Assembly: GCA_032718475.1 (NCBI GenBank)
Contig: JAUCBJ010006897.1
Coordinates: 1 to 64,000, forward strand
Reading direction: 5' to 3'
DNA from: Nemertoderma westbladi
Taxonomy: Eukaryota; Xenacoelomorpha; Nemertodermatida; Nemertodermatidae
DNA length: 64,000 nucleotides
The position numbers and the translations under genes are program-made. Under the pieces are notes generated by a model. The model had not been told where the DNA came from and made no database searches. It saw only the letters and a list, made by a program, of their open reading frames with translations. How positions within the stretch are numbered: position 1 is the first letter of the stretch; each line of letters starts with the position of its first letter. This document shows, piece by piece, positions 9,290-19,266 of the stretch.

Positions 9290-11205
9290 GTGAATGTGGC
9301 TGGCCATTAAATCGGCCTCAACTACAGCAAGTCGTTAAGAGTTATTTGGATAAAACTAAAGAAGGCAATCCGTTTAGAAGTGGTGTTCCTGGGTATCATT
9401 GGATGAGATTATTTGAACGCCGATGGAAGACAGAACTATCTAAAAGGAAACCGGAATATGTCACTATTGCAAGAGCGAAGGGCCTGTGTCCTGAAGTACT
9501 CAATGAATTTTTCTCCTTAGTAGATAATCTAGTGAAGTCTCTCGGTATTGAAGAACTTCCTAATCGATTTTATAATCTAGACGAAGTTGGGCTAAATGTT
9601 GACCCGAAGGCTTCAAAGTACTTTTATAAAATGGGCTGTCGCGATGCGCAGTATGTTGTTCCTACTGAGGGGAAAACATCATTTACCGTATTATTCTGTG
9701 GAAATGCCTCTGGGACATACGTTCCCCCATATGTAGTATATAAAGCGAAAGCATTGGCGAGTATCACAGCAAGTTGGCTGAATGGAGGACCGCCTGGGAC
9801 TACCTACAACATCTCTAAAAGTGGATGGATGGAGGGTGAAACGTTTGAAGCTTGGTTCATTAATGGGTTCCTACCGTACATTAAACATAAAGCAAAGCCG
9901 GTTGTCCTATTTTATGATGGTCACAACTCGCATATCAGCTATGAACCTGCTTCTCAAGCTAAGAAACAGGGAGTCCACCTTATTGCCTTACCACCCCACT
10001 CCTCCAGTGCATTACAACCACTTGACGTCTCTGTCTACGGGCCAGCCAAGAAAGAGTGGAGGAAAATTCTTGTGAATTTTCTGCGAGAGAGTCGACTTGC
10101 CACAATAAAGAAGGAGATGTTTCCGACTTTGCTGAAACAATTGTTTATGAAGGCCTTTATCAACAGGCCAGACTGGCTTATCTGTGGCTTTCGAAGAGCT
10201 GGATTGTACCCTGTAAATCGTAATGCTGTACCGGCATCCAAAATCATGCTTTCCCAGGTCGTTTTACCAGATAATGAGTCCACTGGTTCTGAATCAACCA
10301 CTGACCTAGGCATAGTAGCTTCTCTTCCAACGCAATCCACTGGTTCTGGATCAACCACTGACCTAGGCATAGTAGCTTCTCTTCCAACGCAATCCACTGG
10401 TTCTGGATCAACCCCTGACCTAGGCATAGTAGCTTCTCTTCCAATGCAATCTTCTGTTTCGTCTCTGCCATCGCCAATATTAGGCCTACTTGCAGAAGAT
10501 GATTCACTGGTACAACATGTTAGCTTTGGCTCTACAGAAGATCATAGCCCACTCTCTCCATCAACTACACTGCCCGCAGTTTGTGATACATTGGATGATA
10601 CTTTTATACTACCTGATTTAACTGAATTAGAAGTCGAAAATGAACAAAATATTTATACGCCTACTTGCAGTTCACCACGCAGCCCAAGTACAAATGTAAC
10701 ACAAAGTGATACTTCATTGGTATCATCCGCATCCCAGGCATCTACATCATCTATCTTATCACCTCACTCAGCAATGCGTCATGCTATACTAAGAGCCATT
10801 AGACCCGTGGCATCTAAAGATACAAAATTTGCGATAGATAATGCGAAACGAAAGAGGACAAGAGTGCAGAAGAAGCAGGGGGAAGTGTTAACATCTGATG
10901 TAGCACTTCATCGTCTAAATGAGGAACTCAAAGCACGGGAAGATAAAAAGAAAAGTAAGAAGAATAATCCTAAGGTTGCAAAGTCCAAGTCAAAGACAAC
11001 CACCCAGATTTCCACTACGAATACCAATGCGAATGAGATTGATCTTTCTATATGCTATGCTTGTATGGAGGTGGAACCACCAATCGAGGAAGATCTTGAA
11101 GATGATAATGTGAGTTGGGTGGCTTGCGATTCCTGTAACCGCTGGTATCATGAGTCCTGCCTTGATGATATAACTGACCCCTGCCTATTTTGTTCAATTG
11201 AATAA
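9290..11205 (+). CDS. Pogo-like transposase, DDE_1 core and PHD finger
   Basis: This is the continuation of 4379-4682 after the nested insertion. Numbering from codon TTG at 9346, the triad is D79 (FYNLDEVGL), D191 (LFYDGHNSH) and D227 (SALQPLDVSVYGP), the DDD pattern of pogo/Tigger/Jerky-type transposases; add 120 for the joined protein. Codons 305-370 hold three near-identical 19-residue repeats (STGSGSTTDLGIVASLPTQ) in a Ser/Thr-rich linker. A Lys-rich stretch follows. The last 50 residues form a PHD finger with eight ligands in C4-H-C3 order: CYAC, CDSC, WYHESC and CLFC. A PHD finger would let the protein read chromatin; that function is inferred. Apart from the inserted transposon this part is intact. 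Confidence 0.9.
10271..10450 (+). repeat. Three 57-bp repeats inside the transposase gene
   Basis: In-frame tandem units, each beginning CCACTGGTTCTG and ending in CTTCTCTTCCAA, encode a 19-residue repeat. They differ by a few bases only, so the expansion looks recent. Confidence 0.85.
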
Positions 11206-11225
11206 ATATTTAGCTCAGTGCGATC

Positions 11226-11462
11226 CTGTTACCGTTGGAACCCCAGGTTGGGCCTTCCGGGTCTATGATGGGGATCCTTGCCTGTCTCATCATCGAGGTC
11301 GTACAGAGTTGGCTGGTTCTGTCAGTTTGCTGCATCCGTGGCTCTGTTACCGTTGGAACCCCAGGTTGGGCCTTCCGGGTCTATGATGGGGATCCTCGCC
11401 TGTCTCATCATCGAGGTCGTACAGAGTTGGCTGGTTCTGTCAGTTTGCTGCATCCGTGGCTC
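11226..11462 (+). repeat. Two 118-bp tandem units after the transposase stop
   Basis: A unit starting CTGTTACCGTTGGAACCCCA at 11226 is repeated at 11344, almost without change. It is GC-richer than the surroundings. The open frames through it are a by-product of the repetition. Confidence 0.85.
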
Positions 11463-11544
11463 ATCTTGCTTAAACTGCTTTGCATCCTCGGTTTCTTCCC
11501 CATGATATATTCCCATATTAAATTTAATATGGTTAGGAAATAGT

Positions 11545-11975
11545 AAATAATTTTTGCAATTTTTAGTGCATTAATACATTAGTAATAGGGCCTTTTTGGC
11601 TGTTTGTTTTTTAGTTGTTGATATAAATCTTTTTAATCATTATTCTAGAGTATGTACCTGTGTTATTTGTTATTTACATTACCATTAGCCTACTCTGTTA
11701 GGCTATACAAAGATTCTGATATATATATATACTCATAATACAGTAATATATGATGTATTTTACCTACTAACCCTACAGTCTACATGAATAAATAAATAAT
11801 TGTAAATATGCCTAGGTTTTGTTCAAAGTTTTGTCAGCAACTTTTTGGTTGTCTAGCTGGTGTCTATTATCTTTACAGGTAGTAGTAAAATAAACTAGTT
11901 GACCGTACCAAATGCTTGAGTTGGCCATTTAACATTTTTTAAATTCCATCAACATTTTCCCAATTTAGTCAAACA
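11545..11975 (+). repeat. 430-bp direct repeat, copy 1
   Basis: Shared with 12025-12381 plus 13097-13165. Both copies hold TAATAGGGCCTTTTTGGCTG, an AT-dinucleotide run and TTGACCGTACCAAATGCTTG. Copy 1 retains the empty site AAACTAGTTGACC (about 11894-11906), where copy 2 carries a MITE. Confidence 0.85.
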
Positions 11976-12024
11976 AGGTGACAAAATTAAACAATTATTA
12001 CAGTTGCTGTGTTGTGCTGTCAGA

Positions 12025-13165
12025 AATGTAAATATTTTTGCAAAATTTTAAGTGCTTTTATACATTAGTAATAGGGCCTTTTTGGCTGTTTGTTTTTTAG
12101 TTGTTGATATAAATCTTTTTAATCATTATTCTAGAGTATGTACCTGTGTTATTTGTTATTTACATTACCATTAGCCTACTCTGTTAGGCTATACAAAGAT
12201 TCTGATATATATATATACTCATAATACAGTAATATATGATGTATTTTACCTACTAACCCTACAGTCTACATGAATAAATAAATAATTGTAAATATGCCTA
12301 GGTTTTGTTCAAAGTTTTGTCAGCAACTTTTTGGTTGTCTAGCTGGTGTCTATTATCTTTACAGGTAGTAGTAAACGAAACTACAGTACAGGCCACCAGA
12401 AAAAGCAGATTTCATCCAATGTGATCACATGTGAACACATTTGTTCAAGTCATCTGATTGGCAGGTTGGTGGGAGTTGGCTTCTAGATCACACACAGCAG
12501 GAGGCTAAACTTGCTGGGACCGACAAAGGCTTTCTGTGCGGTGCGCCTGTATGTCTGATATCAGGTAGATGAGAGAGCCCCCAGGGCGTAACATTGCGGA
12601 CATGGGCTGTATTGGTAGAGAGAGAACTACATACAAGACCACATGGAGGTTCATGGAGTGTATGGGAGTGTATGGGTATGTGGATGGAGGAGCCTAGACC
12701 ATTGAATGGTTAATTTAGTGCAGGGAGATGTCGCGCCATTAGTCTGACACCGAGAGGGCACAGAGAAACACCAGAAGATGCCTTAACATCACTAACTATA
12801 GGCCTGCCTACTAGACACTATTAACCGCACACTATAAAGGTAAACAAAATCCTTATCGCATTTCCAGCTGCAGTGAGTGACAGTTCGCGGCAAACTACAG
12901 AGAGTTTCAAGATTACTAAGCGTTTCAAAAGTATTCAAATGTATCCTTTGGCGAAAAAATTTTGGTTGTTGCCAATTCAATTATGTTCAATTATGTTCAA
13001 TTGTCCCGTTCAACAACATTACATTACACTGGTACACATTTGATAAAATGTGTTCACAATTGTACAAATCTGCGTTTTCTGGTGGCCTGTACTGTAGTTG
13101 ACCGTACCAAATGCTTGAGTTGGCCATTTAACATTTTTTAAATTCCATCAACATTTTCCCAATTT
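12025..13165 (+). repeat. 430-bp direct repeat, copy 2, split by a MITE
   Basis: The homology to copy 1 stops at ...GAAACTA (12383) and resumes at TAGTTGACC (13095), on each side of the 711-bp element. Confidence 0.8.
12384..13094. mobile_element. Mariner-like non-autonomous element (711 bp)
   Basis: The inverted ends begin CAGTACAGGCCACCAGAAAA and continue about ten more bases with one mismatch (left 12384-12413, right 13065-13094). TA is duplicated at 12382-12383 and 13095-13096, confirmed by the empty site in the direct-repeat copy near 11897. TA duplication and CAGT ends suggest the Tc1/mariner superfamily. Internal frames are short and lack transposase motifs, so it would depend on another element's transposase. 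Confidence 0.85.
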
Positions 13166-13317
13166 TTTAGTTAGTGATATAAATCCTTTTAATCATTATT
13201 ACAGTATGTACCTGTGTTATCTTGTATCTGTGGTATCTGAGATTTATATAATATATTGAATTATTATCAACTCATCATCATTTTACAGTGATTGATAGTT
13301 ATACTGCATAGAAATGG

Positions 13318-13925
13318 CTAGACAGAAAAACGAACAGACAGACAAACGAACAGACAGACAAATGACAGGTTGGTTTACAAATTATTGACATTCTGAGTCT
13401 GACATTAACGAATTGTGTTAGCTTAGAAATTCAACTGCATAGAAATTTAATAGAAATGATAAATATAATTTAATAGAAAATAGAAATTATACAGCATAGA
13501 AATGGCTAGACAGAAAAACGAACAGACAGACAAACGAACAGACAGACAAATGACAGGTTGGTTTACAAATTATTGACATTCTGACATTAACAAATTGTGT
13601 TTGCTTAGAATTTCAACTGCATAGAAATTTAATAGAAATGATAAATATAATTTAATAGAAAATAGAAATTATACAGCATAGAAATGGCTAGACAGAAAAA
13701 CGAACAGACAGACAAACGAACAGACAGACAAATGACAGGTTGGTTTACAAATTATTGACATTCTGACATTAACAAATTGTGTTTGCTTAGAATTTCAACT
13801 GCATAGAAATTTAATAGAAATGATAAATATAATTTAATAGAAAATATAAATTATACAGCATAGAAATGGCTAGACAGAAAAACGAACAGACAGACAAACG
13901 AACAGACAGACAAATGACAGGTTGG
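13318..13925 (+). repeat. About 183-bp tandem array (four units)
   Basis: Each unit contains GCTAGACAGAAAAACGAACA, a run of GACA-type words and a TTGGTTTACAAATTATTGAC block. Starts are near 13318, 13503, 13688 and 13868. It lies inside the pogo-like element, near its right end. Confidence 0.85.
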
Positions 13926-14423
13926 TTTACAAATTATTGACATTAACGAATTGTGCTTGCTTAGAAATTCAAAACAAAAAAAAGTTGTGCAAATCGGAAA
14001 ATTGTATGAATTCTGACTTTCATGAACTAGTGTTTTTAAGTGGTGGAAAGACAGACAAACAAACAGGTAGACAAGTGAACAGACCCCCCACCCCCTGGCA
14101 GCATGGTGATACATGTATTCGGGTTTTAGGCACCTTTCTATAATGTAAACTATAGATTTGTATAGCAAACAGACATAGGCAGAGACAAATTTATACTCTG
14201 TCCGGAAATTGGGCACCTGCCCAAATACCGGACAACCCAATCTTGTAAAAAAAAGTGCCCATTTGCGCCCATTAGATGGCGCTGGGCACTCAATGTTAAG
14301 ATTTTATTTTGATGTAGGATAATGTCCTGTACTGTTAGAATCATCTTTTGATTGGAATAAACTATGGTTGAGCTACAATAAAGGAAAAATCGAAATTCTG
14401 TCCGGAATTGGGGTACCCTACCC

Positions 14424-15003
14424 TACTGCTATTAGGTATTACCGGTCAGCCGGTACCGATACTGTATTATTATAGTCCTAGTATCAGAGTGTGTAGCGTA
14501 GCAGTAGCATACAGCAGTACATACAGTCAGTGTTTTAAGACTGATTTTCATATTCCGATATTACTGTATTATAATTCTGGATTACCGGTACTTGATTATG
14601 GCGAAATGTACCGGTACCGCTGGTGGTACCTCTAGCTCGGATTGGCCTACAGCACTTTTTCAATGTCGTGATGAACTTTGCACCTTTGATTATGTCAATG
14701 ACCTTTCTTTGAGGCAACTCTATGAAAGTTCAGAAGTTTGTCAATTGTCTATTTGGGAGTGCTGGAGTGGTGGGTAGCACACAAACTTGGTCCTGTGGTA
14801 ACACCAGAGTGCAGTGAATTAATCAAATTCGAATTAATAATCAGTTTATATCACCTGATCATATATTCTCAGAATTTTACTATACAGGCATATAAAAAGA
14901 CAGGCCTATGTGACAGGTAGACAGGCCTATGTTTACAAAGTACTTACGCTTACACCTAACTAAAATCAAAGCAATTAATTAATATATATAAATATAAATG
15001 CGG
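14424..15003. repeat. Tandem duplication, copy 2, right part
   Basis: This resumes the 1.07 kb unit directly after the transposon, starting with the duplicated TA and CTGCTATTAGG. It ends at ATAAATGCGG, after which the sequence is unique. It contains small insertions relative to copy 1, for example CAGAAG near 14730. Confidence 0.85.
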
Positions 15004-16669
15004 TTACAGTATGCTACCTGGGTTGCTGCCTTAGGCCTAAACAAATATGAAGAAAAGTGGTCCGATCGCGCATCGATCTACACATTGAGGCCATTAGCAG
15101 ATTAGCTATATATAAAATAATGCAATAACACAAACCCAGAACAGTAATAATGTACAGAATATTGTTGTTGGTTTGCTTATAGGCGGCACAGGCAGAACAT
15201 GTAACCAAATGATAGCCAAGAATTTAGTTTCAATCAATGAAGGCCGCTGGAAAAGCTATCTGCTGGTGAGTCATTAGTAGCAGAGTGGAATTATTTGGTG
15301 TAACCATCGAAATTCATAGGCTCTTCATGAAGGTAGAGAAGTTAACTAATATTGGTTAGATGTAATACAACAGGTTCTATAGGGAGATAGTATAGAACAC
15401 ATTAGTTTGGTAGGACAGCTGAGTTTGTGAGAGAGAGAGAGAGATGGGGGGGGGGGGGGGGGGGGTGTGAGACGGCTGTGGGTAGTAGTTATTCACTGAT
15501 TGTCAAAGGATTCGATGGTCCACTAGGATACAGTGCTTTAGATCCACAATAATTGTTTTTGTCCGTGGAATTTACTCATTATGTCCGCTGATTTTGACTT
15601 TTTATGTCCGCGGAAATTTCTACCGGTGTACCGGTAATTGGTAACTGGTAACAGTATATTGTAGGTATAAATAAAGCCTTAGAATTATACTGTATTATAC
15701 TACATTAGATTTGGATTAGAGGATTGGTGGTTCTGAGTTATCAACGATTGATTAATGTATCATAAGTAGTAATGATTTGATTTTAAGGATAGTATTTTTA
15801 TAAAAATATTTTAAAGAATTAGAAAAATTGGAATTAATGATATTATCTGTTATGTTGGATCAACTGTAAAAATTATCTGAAACTAATATACAGTACTACC
15901 AAAGTGAATCAATTTCACGAACCATTTAGGGCTTAAATCTCGTCTGATCGATATATTTTGGAGATACTTCATTAATTTTAAACACTACTCAATTGATAAT
16001 TATTGTAGCTGGACAGTGTATTGCAGCTATATCTTAATGACCTGTTGAAACAATAACTACTATCATCTTCGATGATAGATGATTTTGATTTATACCCATA
16101 GATAACGACGTATAATGCTTTTATTAATACATATTTTATTTCACTTCACATCCACTCTGGCCCTTTTAATACGCATATATTTCATTTAAATTTAATACGC
16201 ATATATTTTATCTCATTCCATATGACATCCAGTCTGTCTCATAATTATTAGCAATGCTCCTGTAATGGAATATTTCTTATCTATTATATTTTTAAATCTA
16301 ACATTAAAATACAGTAATAATTTTAATTCGGTGTATTTTAATGTACTTTATTTATTGACTCACATTTTAAAATATGTATGTTTTTTTTAGGGGGGAAACC
16401 CCATCCATAATACTAAAGTTAATTTGTCAGCATATATTATCTTTGTTCTAAGTTACAGTATGGTGTAAATTTATATAAATAAATAATAATAATATTACAT
16501 TAGTTATTATTTATAAATATAATGTAGAACTTCGATCTTCAAACAGGTGGAGCAGTTCCAACTGACAACTCCTCTAGTAACGATGGTAACAACTACAAAA
16601 CAAATATATTGAATAACTTATTTAAGGGAGTAAAGTGAATCTTTGGGCCAAAACGTCCGACAAACAAAT
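15004..16669. other. AT-rich intergenic DNA with a G run
   Basis: No gene seen. A (GA)n tract runs into a poly-G tract at about 15429-15470, and three TATGTCCGC-like words lie at 15560-15620. The remainder is low-complexity AT-rich sequence. Confidence 0.5.
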
Positions 16670-16681
16670 CTTGCATTTCAT

Positions 16682-17162
16682 ACTACTAGGATCGGCATGC
16701 TGCATTGCAGCTGCATTTTTAAGAATGCTGTGCCGGCTTGTCAACAAAATTGCACCGCCACAACTCCCTATCACCCATGACATTTGCTAGATCATCCGCA
16801 TCTTTAAGGCCAGTGTCCTTTAAGATGCGTCTCAAGAAAGTCATGGGCTGTCCACCATGCTTATTCACTCCATGAGGCTGCCAAAGTACAAGATTATGCA
16901 CTGGCTGGTCCTCACGGCGAAAGCAATGTCCTGCAAAGCGGAGGCGATTTTGTTCTAGTGTCAAGCTTGGGGGAACCAATGAGACACCTCCAATGTTATA
17001 TAGTGTCTGGTTGGAGATGTGTGCATTGTACTTGACACAATGTACCCGGCGTAGCATTCTTGTGAATGTGCCATCCAGAGATTTGGTGTCCTCAGCAGTT
17101 AGAGCCCAGCATGGACTCCCGTAGAGGAGTACTGGAACTACTGCTGCTCTAAATAATCGGAC
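16682..17162 (-). mobile_element. 5'-truncated LINE, 481 bp, with target duplication
   Basis: The element encodes the C-terminal end of a non-LTR retrotransposon ORF2 (VRLFRAAVVPVLLYGSPCW ... RLRFAGHCFRRED), ends PAQHS-stop, and has a short 3' end with TAGTAGT. A 12-bp duplication CTTGCATTTCAT lies at 16670-16681 and 17163-17174. The apparent start codon and first residues (MKCK) of the open frame fall in this duplicated host DNA, so they are not part of the element. The clade is not assigned. Confidence 0.85.
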
Positions 17163-17174
17163 CTTGCATTTCAT

Positions 17175-17560
17175 TCATTGGGCCGAAACGTCCTAGGCCA
17201 AAACGTCTTAGACCGAAACGTCTGTTACCCAGACTGAAGACAGGTAGGCCTACTTAAATCTAAGTGATTTAAAGAGTGTGGCTGCCGCTACCTTTCGTCA
17301 AATAAACAATGCAGGACAGGTCCAGGATGAGTGACAGCCGCGGTGTCCGCCAACCCCGGATGCCCCAACAGTGCAGTATCTATTAACCATAACTCTTCTT
17401 GACGCCGCTTAGAAATCTAACCAACCGTGATTTATTTTTGAACGGCTTTTCCACCAACCTGGCTATAGAATGTTGTTGGTTGCTACGGTATATGGCACTA
17501 ACATAGTATAGACTAATAGAAGCAGCAATGAGAATGCTAAGGGAATAAACATTCGAACAG
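17175..17560. other. Intergenic DNA with GGCCRAAACGTC words
   Basis: Three copies of a GGCCGAAACGTCY-like word lie at 17180-17215, and one more on the other side of the LINE at 16645-16660. The LINE therefore landed inside a small tandem repeat. No gene seen. Confidence 0.5.
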
Positions 17561-17570
17561 ATATTGAAAA

Positions 17571-17978
17571 ATGTTTCCGGATCCCAACGATATTACGAGA
17601 CATACAAACTGGAAGAAGGCCCAAGCGTTGGCAGCGCATTGGTGGAGAATCTGGGCCCAGGAGTACCTCATAACCCTCCAGACCAGGAGGAAGTGGAACA
17701 ACACCTACAGCAATGTCGAAGTTGGCGACATGGTACTAGTAAAAGAAGACCTTAAAGACTGCGTCCACTGGCCTGTGGCGCGAGTCGTGGCAATACAACC
17801 GAGTAAAGACGGACTTGCGAGGACTGTGACGATACGAACGGCAAAGGGCCACTACCAACGCCCTATCCAGAGGCTGTGCCTTCTCGAAGGCAATGACAGC
17901 GGTGACTCTACGAGAGGTGATAAGTTCCCTACTCAAGATCCTGCTGCAGACATTGGTGACAATTACAAATGCGTTTAA
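17571..17978 (+). CDS. BEL/Pao retrotransposon pol, C-terminal end (fragment)
   Basis: The 135-codon frame matches the C-terminal DUF5641-type domain that follows the integrase in BEL/Pao polyproteins. Diagnostic parts are WKKAQALAAHWWRIWAQEY, RRKWNNTYSNVEVGDMVLV and the WPVARVV ... GHYQRPIQRLCLL strand pattern. Integrase, RNase H and RT are missing upstream, so this is only the 3' end of a pol gene. An LTR-like block follows about 80 bp downstream, as expected of a BEL element. Confidence 0.85.
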   Translation: MFPDPNDITRHTNWKKAQALAAHWWRIWAQEYLITLQTRRKWNNTYSNVEVGDMVLVKEDLKDCVHWPVARVVAIQPSKDGLARTVTIRTAKGHYQRPIQRLCLLEGNDSGDSTRGDKFPTQDPAADIGDNYKCV

Positions 17979-18054
17979 ACCCTTCTCATCATGTTGACAA
18001 ACTCTTTTAAACTGTGATTTATCGACAATGAAAATGGACCCCCCTTAAACCAAC

Positions 18055-19196
18055 TGTAACCACGCAATGGTATTTGTGTTTCCTCGTGTGTTATGTGGAG
18101 TCCAGCGTCACCCTGCAGATGTTTCGACTGACGCAGGGTCGTTTATGTATTGTTTACCCTGATTTTGGTCATCGGGACCAACGATATTGGATTATTGGAA
18201 ATGGTAAAGATTTGAAGTGGAATTCATTGTATTCATCGCAGTATGTTATGTTGTCCGTTGCGTGCGCAGTTCGGGGCGTAGGCGGTGTAACTAGTCCAGC
18301 TGTAGATCCCGGATTGCCGCGCAACACCCCCTCTATCCCGTTATTCTGGTGGGTCCATGGTGCATCCACATGACTTCGACGATAGAGGGTTTTATGTTTC
18401 TCAGTCGCGTTATTCTGGTGGGACCGTTGCGTGGATTTTGGGGCGTAGGCGGTGTAACTAGTCCAGCTGTAGATCCCAGAATGTTGCGTAACCCCATCCC
18501 ACATGACTTCGTCGACTGAGCTTTATGTTGTTGGGAGTGTTATTCTGGTGGGTCCCTGGTGCATCCACGTGACTTCACTTCCAGCGTCTTCATTGTCCGT
18601 TACGTGAGCAGTTTGGGGCGTAGGCGGTGTAACTAGCCCAGCTGTAGATCCCAGATTGCCGCGTAACACCCCTTCCACGACAAAGATTTCCCAAAGAAGA
18701 TGATTGAATGTAGTTGGAAATGATGAAAAGGATCAGACAACTCTACTATAAACCTGAATGATGACGCGTATGATGATGAAAATGTAATGATGCGCACCCT
18801 GGTGCTGCGCTTATAACAAATGATGATAGCCGGGGGGCTATAACCCCAATGATGATGTGGAAATAAACAAAATTGAGAATAAATGGTGGAACTAAATGAT
18901 GTGGAAATGTGGAAATAAATGAAATGTGAAATAAATGGTGGAAATAAATGTGTTGAAATATGTTGAAATAAATGAAATGAGATGAAATAATAATGAGAAA
19001 TGAAAAAAGACAAAAAAAAGGTATAAAAAAGTCTAAAGAAAAGAATTGGAAAAAAGAAAGGACATAAAAAGTCATAAAAACTGGTTGGATATTAATGTAT
19101 AGTTATAGTAACTGTAAATGCTGAATGTATTAGCAATAAGATGATAGATGCCTATATAGCAATGTTATTTAATAAACTGAACTGAATTATTCTGCA
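18055..19196 (+). repeat. Candidate BEL/Pao long terminal repeat
   Basis: The block starts TGTAACCACG and ends ATTATTCTGCA, lies just downstream of the pol end and a purine-rich stretch (AAAATGGACC), and holds AATAAA at 19171-19176, about 20 bases from its end. TG...CA ends and a late poly-A signal fit an LTR. No second copy is in the window, so the borders are provisional. Inside are three units of about 170 bp with GGCGTAGGCGGTGTAACTAG (near 18276, 18443 and 18616). Confidence 0.45.
18273..18665 (+). repeat. Three ~170-bp units within the LTR-like block
   Basis: Each has GGCGTAGGCGGTGTAACTAG followed by a CAGCTGTAGATCCC word and a run of GTTATTCTGGTGGG. Frames on either strand across it are products of the repetition. 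Confidence 0.8.
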
Positions 19197-19266
19197 ATCA
19201 CTATAGTTTCAGACTTTCTGGACTTATAATTAACTGATCTAATTTGTAACGGATATAATCGTAAAT

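Larger units (their letters stand above)
3919..14423 (+). mobile_element. Pogo-like DNA transposon with nested insertions
   Basis: The ends are inverted repeats of 25 bp: GGGTAAGGTACCCCAATTCC... at 3919-3943 and its reverse complement at 14399-14423, with one mismatch. A TA duplication flanks them at 3917-3918 and 14424-14425. The upstream tandem copy shows the unoccupied site with a single TA. TA duplication together with a CENP-B/Psq-type helix-turn-helix and a DDE_1 transposase fits the pogo branch of the Tc1/mariner superfamily. Without the 4.6 kb nested transposon and its duplicated TTAG the element would be 5898 bp. It also carries internal duplications and a mariner-like MITE. Subterminal TTCCGGACA words repeat near both ends. 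Confidence 0.9.

Noticed and set aside
17180-17215. Partial ribozyme 3' halves (GGCCGAAACGTC)
   Set aside because: No CTGATGA partner nearby; better described as a short tandem repeat.
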